From: Parendozoicomonas haliclonae
GTDB lineage: Bacteria; Pseudomonadota; Gammaproteobacteria; Pseudomonadales; Endozoicomonadaceae
NCBI RefSeq assembly: GCF_900174585.1
Contig: NZ_FWPT01000015.1
Span: forward strand, 1-64,000
Reading direction: 5' to 3'
Length of the DNA stretch: 64,000 nucleotides
Shown here: positions 9,843 through 18,804 of the stretch, piece after piece
Position numbering within the stretch: position 1 is the stretch's first letter
Layout: every line of letters begins with the position of its first letter
Notes under the pieces: model-generated
What the model was told of the DNA's origin: nothing
The model's database searches: none
What the model saw: the letters and a program-made list of their open reading frames with translations, nothing else
Program-made: the position numbers and the translations under genes

Positions 9843-11516
9843 TTAAACCGCTACCGCCACATCACTCTCCACTTCATTCTCCCAGACCACCGGCTGCTTG
9901 AAGCTGCGCTGGAGGAAACCACCGTAGCGCTCTTCCAGCTTATTGCGCTTTATCTTCAGGGTTGGGGTCAGCATATCGTTATCAATCCCCCAAACTTCTT
10001 CAGACACAATAATATGATCCAGACGCTGATGTCCTTCGAGCTCACTGTTCACTTCCGCCAGTGTCTGTTCCAGCTTATGGCGCATGGCTTCTGACTGGCC
10101 TCGCACCTGCTCATTCATAACCACAACCGCCAGCGGCTGCTTGCGACCAATGCCCATCACACACACCTGCTCGATATCAGCATTGCGAGACAACAGACTC
10201 TCAATCGGAACCGGCGCTACATACTTGCCTTTGGCGGTTTTGAACTGCTCCTTAACCCGGCCAATAATCTTCCAGGCTCCAGTCTCACCATCATAATGAC
10301 CGCTGTCACCGGTATGGAACCAGCCATCGGTAAAGGCGTCATCTGTCGCTTCCGGTTTTTTGTAGTAAGCCTTAAATACAGCCTTGCCCCGAATCAGAAT
10401 CTCACCCTCATCGGAGAGCTTCATCTCCACACACTCGTTCTGGGCGCGCCCGATAGTTCCAATCTGATCCGAGATAAATGGCAGGTTGCCGCAGGATAGG
10501 CCGCAAGTTTCGCTCATTCCCCAGCCTTCAGAAATGGGGATTCCCAAACGCTGAAACCACAGCAGAACACCCGGAGAGATCGGCGCAGAGCCGGAGGCAA
10601 ACAGCTTGGCTTTATCCAGCCCCAGCTGTTTCCGAATCTTGGCAGCAATAAATTTACCCAGGAACGGGACTTTGAGCAGACGCTGGAGCTTCTCATCCGG
10701 CATCTTGGCCAGAATCTGGGACTGGAACTTCACCCATAACCGCGGAACCGAGAGGAAGAAGGTTGGCTGGGCATGGCGAACATCATCAATAAAGGTATTC
10801 AGCGACTCGACAAAGAACACTTCCTGCGGCTCATAGATGCTGACCATCTCCACCACACTACGCTCGGTAATATGTGCCAGTGGCAGGTATGACATGCACC
10901 GGCTGCCGGAGCTGGCATCGAGCCGTGAGGCGCAGTTGCTGCTGGACGAAGCCATATTGTCATAACTGATCACCACACCTTTCGGAAGTCCGGTACTGCC
11001 GGAGGTGTAGACCAGCGTCATCATATCTTCTGGTTCTGGTGTATGAACGGTCTCGACCGGGGAATACTGAGTGAGCCAATCCTGATAGTGCTCAGCACCT
11101 GCCATTGTTAAATAAGGAAAGGTGACTTTCAGGATATCCGCTTCAAACGCCTGCTCCGCGGCCTGGGTGCTGTCCAGCTTGCCGATAAACACGGCTTTCG
11201 CTTCACTGTGACTCATCACATGGCGGATGGTATCGACATTAGCCGTGGAATAGATGGGAACACTGATCATACCGGCCATCATGATGGCCATATCAGTAAT
11301 AAACCACTCAGCACTGTTTTTCGCCAGAATGGCGATGCGATCACCGGCTACAAAGCCTTTCGCCAGCAAGCCGGCCGCGATTGTACGGGCCTGTTGATCG
11401 GCTTCCGCCCAGGTGGTTGAGTGCCAGTGTCGGTCGATCGGTTGCTGCAACCAGATTTTATCAGGGTGGCTGGCCACATTGCGGGAAAACTGGGCAAGGG
11501 GCAGGAGATAATCCAT
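9843..11516 (-). CDS. AMP-forming long-chain acyl-CoA synthetase
   Basis: 557 residues of the ANL adenylating superfamily, long-chain type. The AMP-binding P-loop is LVYTSGSTGLPKG, the A5 motif is EGWGMSETCG, and FHTGDSG plus a hinge and K-containing C-terminal lid (GRVKEQFKTAKGKYVAP) are in place. It activates a fatty acid with ATP and loads CoA; the membrane-associated FadD/FAA1-like subgroup is most similar in layout. A TetR gene lies upstream on the same strand (187 bp apart), which suggests fatty-acid-responsive control, although this is inference. Confidence 0.85.
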   Translation of the reverse strand: MDYLLPLAQFSRNVASHPDKIWLQQPIDRHWHSTTWAEADQQARTIAAGLLAKGFVAGDRIAILAKNSAEWFITDMAIMMAGMISVPIYSTANVDTIRHVMSHSEAKAVFIGKLDSTQAAEQAFEADILKVTFPYLTMAGAEHYQDWLTQYSPVETVHTPEPEDMMTLVYTSGSTGLPKGVVISYDNMASSSSNCASRLDASSGSRCMSYLPLAHITERSVVEMVSIYEPQEVFFVESLNTFIDDVRHAQPTFFLSVPRLWVKFQSQILAKMPDEKLQRLLKVPFLGKFIAAKIRKQLGLDKAKLFASGSAPISPGVLLWFQRLGIPISEGWGMSETCGLSCGNLPFISDQIGTIGRAQNECVEMKLSDEGEILIRGKAVFKAYYKKPEATDDAFTDGWFHTGDSGHYDGETGAWKIIGRVKEQFKTAKGKYVAPVPIESLLSRNADIEQVCVMGIGRKQPLAVVVMNEQVRGQSEAMRHKLEQTLAEVNSELEGHQRLDHIIVSEEVWGIDNDMLTPTLKIKRNKLEERYGGFLQRSFKQPVVWENEVESDVAVAV

Positions 11517-11703
11517 AGGTCATCCACTCTTATTGTTATTGTTGGGCTTTTCTTATTGTTTCGGTTGCAACATTCACTGCAAAAACAGCTCTGGCACCGG
11601 AGTTATGGCCTCAGTCTCGCAGATTCTTTGACCGTGGTGAAGTGTCCGAAATGACAGATGGGTCAATAGGCCGGAAGAGAGCCCGGCCCGGAAGAGAGAA
11701 AAT

Positions 11704-12285
11704 TTATGCTTTCAAGCTGGCAACCAGACTCTCCGCCGCCAGCTTCGCAGAAGCCCGGTACTGGCTGACCAGAGCCAATGACACCAGACTGTCCAGATTC
11801 AGATAGAGTGAAGCCAGACCAAAGGCGACAGCGTCCCGCTGTTTCTTGCTGGCCTTGGGATAATCCCCTTTCAGGATAGTGGCCAGATCGCCAATAAACC
11901 TGTTGGTCCAGGCCTGCATCTTTTCCTGCAGGTAGGCATCCTGCCCGGACGCAAAGCACAGGGAGCTCACCACCTGAATCAGCTCCGGATCACTGGCGTC
12001 ATAATCAAACAGAAAGCTGATTAACACCGGCACGGCCTGCTGCTTTGGAAGCATCTGCAGCAGTTCCTGCCACTGGGCATCAGAACGGCTGACCACCCGC
12101 TCGGCCAGCAATCGCACCAGATCATCCCGGTTGCCGACAAAGTGCCGTACCAGACTGCGCTGCAGACCGGATTCTTCGGCCAAACGCTCAAGGGTACTGC
12201 CATCGAGGCCATAGCGGGCAACACAACGCTGGAATGCCTGCAGAACCTGTTCGGTCCGTTCTTCCTTTTTACTGGGTCTGCCCAT
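11704..12285 (-). CDS. TetR/AcrR-family transcriptional regulator
   Basis: 193 residues. The N-terminal helix-turn-helix domain (about 8-55) has the recognisable RYGLDGSTLERLAEESGLQRSLVRHFVGNRDDLV pattern (split here for reading: RYGLDGSTLERLAEESG, then LQRSLVRHFVGNRDDLV), followed by a helical ligand domain. The gene is upstream of and co-directional with the acyl-CoA synthetase, so it may govern that gene; its ligand is unknown. A 161-bp gap separates it from the P-loop gene of the neighbouring accessory island. Confidence 0.82.
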   Translation of the reverse strand: MGRPSKKEERTEQVLQAFQRCVARYGLDGSTLERLAEESGLQRSLVRHFVGNRDDLVRLLAERVVSRSDAQWQELLQMLPKQQAVPVLISFLFDYDASDPELIQVVSSLCFASGQDAYLQEKMQAWTNRFIGDLATILKGDYPKASKKQRDAVAFGLASLYLNLDSLVSLALVSQYRASAKLAAESLVASLKA

Positions 12286-12446
12286 ACCTGCGGGATCTAT
12301 CGCTATGAGAATAAATAAAAGGGAATGCTATTGAATATCGAATCAAACGACAAATATTTCTGGCGGGAAAGGTGAGAATTATTAATTTGATGAGTAATAA
12401 AACTGTGGTTACCCACGTGCCAGGTAACCACAACAAACAACACCCC

Positions 12447-13451
12447 TTACAGATCCATATATTTCGCCATATCCTCAGCCTTACACATAGGGGCTGTGAG
12501 CTGCTCCAGGGTTAACGGGCGAATATCCGGGCCAAATTCTGCCTTCAACGTGTCATTAAAAATTGTCAACCACATCTGTCTGGCTTCGACATTCGCCTTT
12601 TGCATATCACCATTATGCCTGCCAACCAGCTCGTCAGTTTTCTCCTTCCCCCAGGACAGCAGAATCCTCATTAGGGAGGTATCAGGAAGACCAGCATCAT
12701 CTTTGGGCAGATGCCGGAATGGCATCAGGAAATAGGTATGCGAGGCACTATTGGCGATAAAGCGCGTTTCTGTCGCTTTATGGCAATAGATGCAGGCACT
12801 GGCATGGTTCAGTTTTTTAGGGGTATCACAAGCTTCTGCTGTGGGCTGCCATACACCTCCAATTTCCTGAGACGGCTTCAGCTCAAATACACGGTGGTCA
12901 CCGATCTTGTGGCCATCGGGTCGGGAAGCAGCTGTTGAGGCTTTAAAGTTAACTTCATTGGCGGCATTCTTTTTCTTTTTTTTCTTCTTTATCGTTTGTC
13001 CCGATTCCTTTTCAATCAAACCATTGATTAATGCGGATTTCCCAGAGCCCGGCGCTCCGATAATCATCACGGCCCCGTCATGAATCTCCGGGTTATAGCT
13101 GAATGGGGAGTTCTCTACCCCCTGATGTTTTGCTTCATACGCTGTGCGCTGTTCGGATGTTTTCAGTGCTTTCACTTCTTCGAGGGGCATCTGGTAAACC
13201 GGTCCCACATCTTTCATATCCTGAGCAGAGATAAACGGCTTCACATCCTGCTTCGGGGTCACAATGTAGTTCCATAGCTGACGCACCAGACGAACCAGCT
13301 TCAGGTTCATAAACCAGGAATCTTTCTTCCCCTCGGTGACTTCGACCTTTTCCCCGCTCCGGGTCTGCCCCGCCTCTCTTCTGGCTTCGTTAAGCAACTT
13401 CGTCATATTCGACGGCGATGGCGACGACTTCCTGTCGATTCCAAACCCCAT
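12447..13451 (-). CDS. P-loop protein with a poly-lysine tract, unknown function
   Basis: 334 residues from the ATG at 13451, chosen because AGGAGGT stands at good distance before it; an upstream start would add 18 residues. A Walker A motif (MIIGAPGSGKSALINGLIEKE) lies near residue 135-150 and is followed at once by a run of about eight lysines encoded by an A-rich tract. Downstream are two CxxC-like features (CIYCHKATETRF), which may bind metal, and a Trp-rich C-terminal part. No family is recognised. It follows the exported protein gene on the same strand (55 bp apart) and belongs to the 12.4-18.7 kb island. The N-terminal Ser/Lys-rich part looks disordered. Confidence 0.6.
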   Translation of the reverse strand: MGFGIDRKSSPSPSNMTKLLNEARREAGQTRSGEKVEVTEGKKDSWFMNLKLVRLVRQLWNYIVTPKQDVKPFISAQDMKDVGPVYQMPLEEVKALKTSEQRTAYEAKHQGVENSPFSYNPEIHDGAVMIIGAPGSGKSALINGLIEKESGQTIKKKKKKKNAANEVNFKASTAASRPDGHKIGDHRVFELKPSQEIGGVWQPTAEACDTPKKLNHASACIYCHKATETRFIANSASHTYFLMPFRHLPKDDAGLPDTSLMRILLSWGKEKTDELVGRHNGDMQKANVEARQMWLTIFNDTLKAEFGPDIRPLTLEQLTAPMCKAEDMAKYMDL

Positions 13452-13506
13452 ACTGACCTCCTGTCTGCCATTTTCCCTATGCAACACCTTTAAACCATAG
13501 AGCACA

Positions 13507-14430
13507 TCAGCGGTCAGGATGGGGGGGGGATATCACCTTGGGGGACGGTGGATAATGGTGCCAGGTTTCCAGTAACTCCGCAGGTAATGGTTCGTGAGCA
13601 CTGGGCTGCTGAAGAATACTGCGCACCCGCTGAAAAGCCTCTCTGCGCTCAGCTCGCCGAGGCCTCAGTTCATCAAACCGGGACACTGGCGTTTTCAGAT
13701 AATGAAAAGAGGCATACTCCGCATAATCCTTGAACACTTCATCATGCAAGGCAGCAGAAAAGGAACCTGTCATCAGAAACTTACCTTCATCAGAGCCCTC
13801 CAACGCGGCAAACAGATTAGGAGGCAAGGCAGGCATTAAACAGTGAATCCCCCGCCGGGTGAGGCTTTTGGTATCAAAGAAGGCTCCGCCAATACCTACA
13901 GTAACCATTGATCCGGTGTGGCCTCGTAAATTGCGATAGTGCTTTAAAAAATATTCTGCTGAAAACAACGTGGCGCCGGTACTTACAAAATCCAGCAACA
14001 GCCAGGGTTTATCTGCAGGAAGATGACCGAGAAACTCATCAAAGTGACGATAGAGGCAGCTCTTATGGGTGTCCTGTAAATGGTAAACAGGTCGGACGGC
14101 ATCCAGATTCACAAAGGTAAAGCACTTGAACTGGCTCAGGGGAATATTGGCAGCCACCTCGTCACTGGCTCGGTTCTTGATACTGGCTGTAATCAGTGCC
14201 GGGCTGCGCCCAAGACCGATATAGACATATTCGCCGGCCGGCCACTTTTCCAATAACAGATCAACCATCTGTTCCAGCTCTTGCCGGGCGGCCTGGGATA
14301 TAGCTGGAAGACTGGCAAATCCCTGATGATCATCGCCTTTTCCGGATCCAGCCGACGCCTCCCACGTAAACAATATGCCGACCACCAGCAGCAAGACTAA
14401 AAGACTTCTCCCCATAATAATTCTGGCCAT
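13507..14430 (-). CDS. Exported protein with a phosphoribosyltransferase-like motif, unknown function
   Basis: 307 residues with a clear signal peptide (charged start, hydrophobic core LLVLLLVVGILF at about 10-21, then small residues ASA). The mature part contains YVYIGLGRSPALI (about 69-80) and WLLLDFVSTGATL (about 143-155). The latter resembles the PRPP loop of phosphoribosyltransferases, although one of the two acidic residues is replaced by Phe. Activity is therefore doubtful. The last codons contain a run of nine C/G bases (13521-13529) that is prone to slippage and would change the extreme C-terminus. It lies upstream of the P-loop gene in the same direction. Confidence 0.55.
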   Translation of the reverse strand: MARIIMGRSLLVLLLVVGILFTWEASAGSGKGDDHQGFASLPAISQAARQELEQMVDLLLEKWPAGEYVYIGLGRSPALITASIKNRASDEVAANIPLSQFKCFTFVNLDAVRPVYHLQDTHKSCLYRHFDEFLGHLPADKPWLLLDFVSTGATLFSAEYFLKHYRNLRGHTGSMVTVGIGGAFFDTKSLTRRGIHCLMPALPPNLFAALEGSDEGKFLMTGSFSAALHDEVFKDYAEYASFHYLKTPVSRFDELRPRRAERREAFQRVRSILQQPSAHEPLPAELLETWHHYPPSPKVISPPHPDR

Positions 14431-14654
14431 TCAACCTTGTTATTGTGCGTTCAAGCGAGACAACTATAGCCACTCGCCGGCCCTTCTGATCTCCAAGCGA
14501 GAGTGATGCGTTATCTACGCACAAACCAAACCTTACCTGCAGTTAAATTCAGTAGGCTTATCGCGAATAAAGTCCACATGATGGTTAAAAGAGCACAACC
14601 ATTGGCTGCTGGCTGAGTCGAACAGCCAAAGCTTATGTTTTGCAGGTGATTCCT

Positions 14655-16448
14655 ATGATCAAGCGCGGTCACTCACACCATCATAGTTCCAGGCATAATC
14701 ATGGAACCAAGCTGGCTCACAACCTCCGGCAACATAAGCATGTCTTTACCAGATTGGGGGATATGTTTTCCATCGAGCTTCCTGACAGATGGATCTGCAG
14801 GCGTTGTGATGATTTGATGTGGGAAAGTACGACCTGCGCGTGTGGCGTGGATATACGTTGTCGAACCTGCGCAAATATTGCGCCTACTCCACGATGCAGT
14901 AATAGCAGGTGTTTAACATCTGAATACGTCAACACCACCCCTTGGACAGAGCGGCTTGATCAGGAAATCTGGCACCAGGGCTGGGTGGTTTTGCTTAACC
15001 GCCCCCGAGGCGCTAACTGCATGAATATCCCCTGGGGGCCATTCGATCCTCAGGATCACCCCAGGCCATCCAGTCAGGGCGAGTTCTTTAAAATGATGCA
15101 AGAAGCGTCTCTGGTGGAATTTGGCCGTTACCGGAATGCCTTTGTTCAGGAATATGATGTGGATCCTGAAACACATCCGATGCTCGGGAGCGTGTTAACG
15201 TTGCCACCAGATTATCCGCACTCGGTGCTGAATGGTGTCACTGTTTATGAACTCAGAGGGCTTCCCGATAGTGTTGCCAACAATCCTGAGCTGGCAACGT
15301 TCAGGGCCACCTCTTCTATCTATATGTTGCGGGGTTTAAAAGACAAACCTGAGTTTTTAGCGATTCCCTTATTAACGTCCCGCTTTATGGACAAGGATCG
15401 GCGTCTCTTGATTCCTGAAGAGATGAGTATTGCCGTTGTGGATATTGAAAATACGGCCAACCCAGTATCATTTACCAAGGTGCAGGTAGAATCGGTTGTT
15501 CCAGCAATACAACAACCGGTGAATCTCAAACCAGCACGATACCAGTTGGTTTTTGTGGTAGAAGATAAAACCGTAGGGCAATACATGCCCAAATTAGATT
15601 CCGCCCCCGTTAAAGAAGCGGCTCTGTCACAGGGTGCCTCAAAAGACAACCTCTCCGCCGAATCGGGAGAGCTTCAATCGTTAGCCAAAGAGCTGGATAG
15701 CCTGTTAAGTCAAGCCATCGCCAGAACAGAAACAGCAAAATCAGAGTTTGTTGAACCTGAAGCTTCTCTGCCTGCAAAAATGTTATATCCCAAGACGGTC
15801 GTAAGAAAAGAATTGGTGCGCAAAGATGTCCTGAATTCCGCCTATCTTCCTGTTCCCTATAAAGCCCGATTTCAAATTTCACCGCAAACATTGAAGGGGT
15901 TCTTTATAGAGCCTACATTCCGCGTCAAGATTGACTCGTTCCCCTCCCACAACGCTGATCCGGTGATCTACCAGCTTGAGGGATTACCGCAATGTGTCAT
16001 CTCTCGGCACGATCTGGCCGGATTAACAACGACATCGCCTGTTTACCTGTTAGAAAATTTCAATGGGGTGGGTAAAACGACAATCAATCTGGAGATTTCT
16101 TCACCGCGCTCTGCTCGAAAGCGCATTGCGTATATCAATATGGATGATGCTTCGGCTCCTGTGATTTTCAATGCTGAACTCAAAAAATGTACGCCACACC
16201 CATCAATCAAAAATAAAGAAAATATTTACACACAAACAGCTGTCTTGCCTTCGGTCTGGTATCAATTGGTTTTTGCAGTAAAAAGCACGACCAACACAGA
16301 TTCATCTTCAGGTGTTGAAGGACGTGAATGCATAAGTCACCATCGTCACGAAACAGAACGTATGCAGGCGCGCGTAACCTGGAAGTGGGATAGCTCTGGC
16401 TCCAGGGATCCGGTGGAAAATATGGAGACAGGTGGCGTTAGGTCATAG
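14655..16448 (+). CDS. Cys-rich (RING-like) protein with a duplicated beta-rich domain, candidate effector
   Basis: 597 residues from ATG 14655, chosen over an in-frame TTG at 14640 because AGGTG precedes it at 6 bases. The N-terminus is His-rich. Residues about 48-86 hold eight cysteines in pairs spaced C-x2-C-x9-C-x-C-x5-C-x2-C-x8-C-x4-C, a zinc-ribbon or RING-like arrangement. Two regions of equal size then repeat: about 195-303 and about 436-543. Both start with VYELRGLP/IYQLEGLP, share TSSIYMLRG/TSPVYLLEN and end with YQLVFVVE/YQLVFAVK. A Glu/Ser-rich linker lies between them. There is no signal peptide. Its stop overlaps by 11 bp the convergent USP-like gene. Function is unknown; a ubiquitin-pathway role is speculation from the Cys pattern and the neighbour. 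Confidence 0.6.
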   Translation: MIKRGHSHHHSSRHNHGTKLAHNLRQHKHVFTRLGDMFSIELPDRWICRRCDDLMWESTTCACGVDIRCRTCANIAPTPRCSNSRCLTSEYVNTTPWTERLDQEIWHQGWVVLLNRPRGANCMNIPWGPFDPQDHPRPSSQGEFFKMMQEASLVEFGRYRNAFVQEYDVDPETHPMLGSVLTLPPDYPHSVLNGVTVYELRGLPDSVANNPELATFRATSSIYMLRGLKDKPEFLAIPLLTSRFMDKDRRLLIPEEMSIAVVDIENTANPVSFTKVQVESVVPAIQQPVNLKPARYQLVFVVEDKTVGQYMPKLDSAPVKEAALSQGASKDNLSAESGELQSLAKELDSLLSQAIARTETAKSEFVEPEASLPAKMLYPKTVVRKELVRKDVLNSAYLPVPYKARFQISPQTLKGFFIEPTFRVKIDSFPSHNADPVIYQLEGLPQCVISRHDLAGLTTTSPVYLLENFNGVGKTTINLEISSPRSARKRIAYINMDDASAPVIFNAELKKCTPHPSIKNKENIYTQTAVLPSVWYQLVFAVKSTTNTDSSSGVEGRECISHHRHETERMQARVTWKWDSSGSRDPVENMETGGVRS

Positions 16449-18693
16449 CCTTATCAGCAGCCTTCATAGAAAACAGATACCCGGACAGCTTTTCATAGGC
16501 ACAAAAGTCCGCCAGCGTCTCGCAACCTTCAATCCCATAATACCGGCAATACTCCTCCAGCGGCAATACGACAGCATCATCACAAATAACCGGGGAGGCC
16601 CCTTCCCTGAGCTTGATAGTCAGATAATGGCCTGAGTTCGCGGAACTGCCCAGGTGGCAGACAACGCTGGTCACCTTGTAACGCTGATACACCTTATCCC
16701 GACCGGTAAGGGTGGCTTCAGGATTATTGTTGTCTGGCAGATAAATGGGAATTTCAACCGGCTGCTCAATACTGTTTAACAGCTCCCTGCCCTGCTCATT
16801 AAGCTTAAATGGCCGCCCATAATCATCTGCGCCAAACACTTTCATCTGCAGAATAAAATTCTCTGGAGCCTTGGTTCCCCCACACTGAAAACCCATCTGC
16901 TTGGTATCCTCATAAGTCTCCTGAAGCACCTCCCGCACATCGGCAGTAAGAGGCAGGTCTGGATGATAAACACCCGCAGTCGCCAGCTGTGCAGACGACC
17001 AGTTAATGCGATCTGCGTCGCCCAGCACCTCTTTGCTTTGGTAATGATCCAGACAGTTCTGTAAAGTCATGGCCTGTCCTTCATCCACCCGGGCTTCCAC
17101 CGACTGAATCAGCAGTGGGCTGGCCTGACCAGCTGTATGGCTGTAGAGAGTATGCTCGCCCCGCTCGATTCGATGATGGTCAGCCGTGAACAATACACAA
17201 CGTTTATTCAGATTCAGGCCCAGGGTATCGGCCAGATCCATGGCAAACTCCTGAGGGTCCTGCTGACAGATCAGCTCCGGCGATAATTCCGTTCCCAGAA
17301 TCATCTCCGGAATATAACGGCCACACACCTTGCCGAAGTTCTGGTAGTGCTTGAGGAAATCCAATTGCAGGCCGCAGAGCACTTCATTGTCACTGGAAGG
17401 TTGGCTCAGCGCCCGGCACAACGCAACAAACGACGCTTTCATTTCCAGATAGCTGCGGAAGCTGTTGGCATAACGCCCCCGCCCTGTACGCTCAAATTGA
17501 GCAATAGCTGCTCTGGCCTTCTCTTTCACCTGGTCCATCCGTTGCTGACTCAGCTGGCAGCAATGCTCATCCCAATCAGCCTGACTCATAAGCTTGGGTT
17601 TCTTGCCAAAGCGTACCGGTGGCATATCACGATTTACCAGATCGATGGCTGTCCCCTCATCGATCCCGGAGTTTTCCAGCTCCGCCAGCAGATTCCCATC
17701 GACCAGTGTCTGGGCAAGCATCTGCAGTGCACTGTTCATAAAACACATATTGCCCCAGTTATAGAGACTGTTGCCGTGCAGTTTCAGGCCAGAACGGGCC
17801 AATGCGTCTGTCGTTGAAACCTGCGGGTAACCCCTATGCGTCGCTTCGATGCGCCGGTAATAGCGTTTTAACTGTGCCTGGCTGAGAGAGTCTGGCGTTT
17901 CATCATCCCGATCCAGCTTGCCGTCACGGAACAGATAGCCAAATGTCCAGTTGGGGAAAGCCATCTGCAAGGGGTCATCTGCAGGCTGCTTCTGTCGGGA
18001 CTGAAAAGCTTTAAAGCGTTTGAGTGCCTTAAGCAGGCGACCCGGATTGACCAGATCCTGATCCTGGGCACCGGCCATCAGCTCGCGACATTCAGCCAAA
18101 TCGCTCACCAAAGGCGGCTCACCGTTCTGACAGTTCTCCCGGGCAAACTTGAGCAATCTCAGTGCATTAATCTGAACAGAGTCATACACAAAATCTTCCG
18201 CCCGCTGCTGACCAAGAATGGCATCCAGCTCGTCTCTGGACTCCAGCAGCATCCGCGGGCAGACAAACTCACCACCGTAATACAACTTTCTGGCCAGGAA
18301 ACTGCCCCATCGTTCCGTGGTTGAGTCCGCGGGATTCAGGGGAACAGAAAGACGCTGGAACAGCTGATTGCGGTTGCGATTCTCGCAGGCAATACGCTGA
18401 TTAATCTGCTGCTGATCAGCACGCTTACGACGCTGCCTTTGGGCACGATTTGAAAGCCTGGGCTTGTGTTTCTTCGGTTGAACCTTGCGTGTCTTGACTG
18501 GCAACGAAGAGAGCGGATTGAGGATATCAGTGCTGGGAGCCGGCGAATGCCCAATACTTAGCCCCAATGTTGCACGCACCGAAGCAACACTCCATTGCCG
18601 CCAGCGCTGCAACTGATCCTTGACCCGATACAACACACTGCCATTGAGCAGCGACCGGGGGCCAAGCAGGTACGAAACCATAGAGGAAGCCAT
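16438..18693 (-). CDS. Ubiquitin-specific-protease-like (peptidase C19) deubiquitinase homologue, candidate effector
   Basis: 751 residues carrying the USP signature set in order. The Cys box is YNWGNMCFMNSALQML with Cys317. A QQDPQEF box lies at about 477-483. The APENFILQMKVFG strand at about 609-621 corresponds to the family's LKRF strand. The His box is VTSVVCHLGSSANSGHYLTI with His689, followed by PVICDDAVV (Asp705/706) and the closing SGYLFSM strand at about 737-743. The catalytic Cys, His and Asp are thus all present. USPs cleave ubiquitin from proteins and are eukaryotic; in bacteria they are normally host-directed effectors. The N-terminal 300 residues are unrelated to the family and include a very basic stretch (about 68-92) that could act as a nuclear localisation signal. 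No classical signal peptide is seen. Confidence 0.82.
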   Translation of the reverse strand: MASSMVSYLLGPRSLLNGSVLYRVKDQLQRWRQWSVASVRATLGLSIGHSPAPSTDILNPLSSLPVKTRKVQPKKHKPRLSNRAQRQRRKRADQQQINQRIACENRNRNQLFQRLSVPLNPADSTTERWGSFLARKLYYGGEFVCPRMLLESRDELDAILGQQRAEDFVYDSVQINALRLLKFARENCQNGEPPLVSDLAECRELMAGAQDQDLVNPGRLLKALKRFKAFQSRQKQPADDPLQMAFPNWTFGYLFRDGKLDRDDETPDSLSQAQLKRYYRRIEATHRGYPQVSTTDALARSGLKLHGNSLYNWGNMCFMNSALQMLAQTLVDGNLLAELENSGIDEGTAIDLVNRDMPPVRFGKKPKLMSQADWDEHCCQLSQQRMDQVKEKARAAIAQFERTGRGRYANSFRSYLEMKASFVALCRALSQPSSDNEVLCGLQLDFLKHYQNFGKVCGRYIPEMILGTELSPELICQQDPQEFAMDLADTLGLNLNKRCVLFTADHHRIERGEHTLYSHTAGQASPLLIQSVEARVDEGQAMTLQNCLDHYQSKEVLGDADRINWSSAQLATAGVYHPDLPLTADVREVLQETYEDTKQMGFQCGGTKAPENFILQMKVFGADDYGRPFKLNEQGRELLNSIEQPVEIPIYLPDNNNPEATLTGRDKVYQRYKVTSVVCHLGSSANSGHYLTIKLREGASPVICDDAVVLPLEEYCRYYGIEGCETLADFCAYEKLSGYLFSMKAADKAMT

Positions 18694-18804
18694 TGCACAC
18701 CATCCCTGAAAAGAAAACAGTCCTGCACATTCAGACTTCCTTGCCCGGCCAAGGGTTCCCGTAAGGAGCCCCCGACCAAAGGCTAAGGCCTTGCAAAATC
18801 AGGC

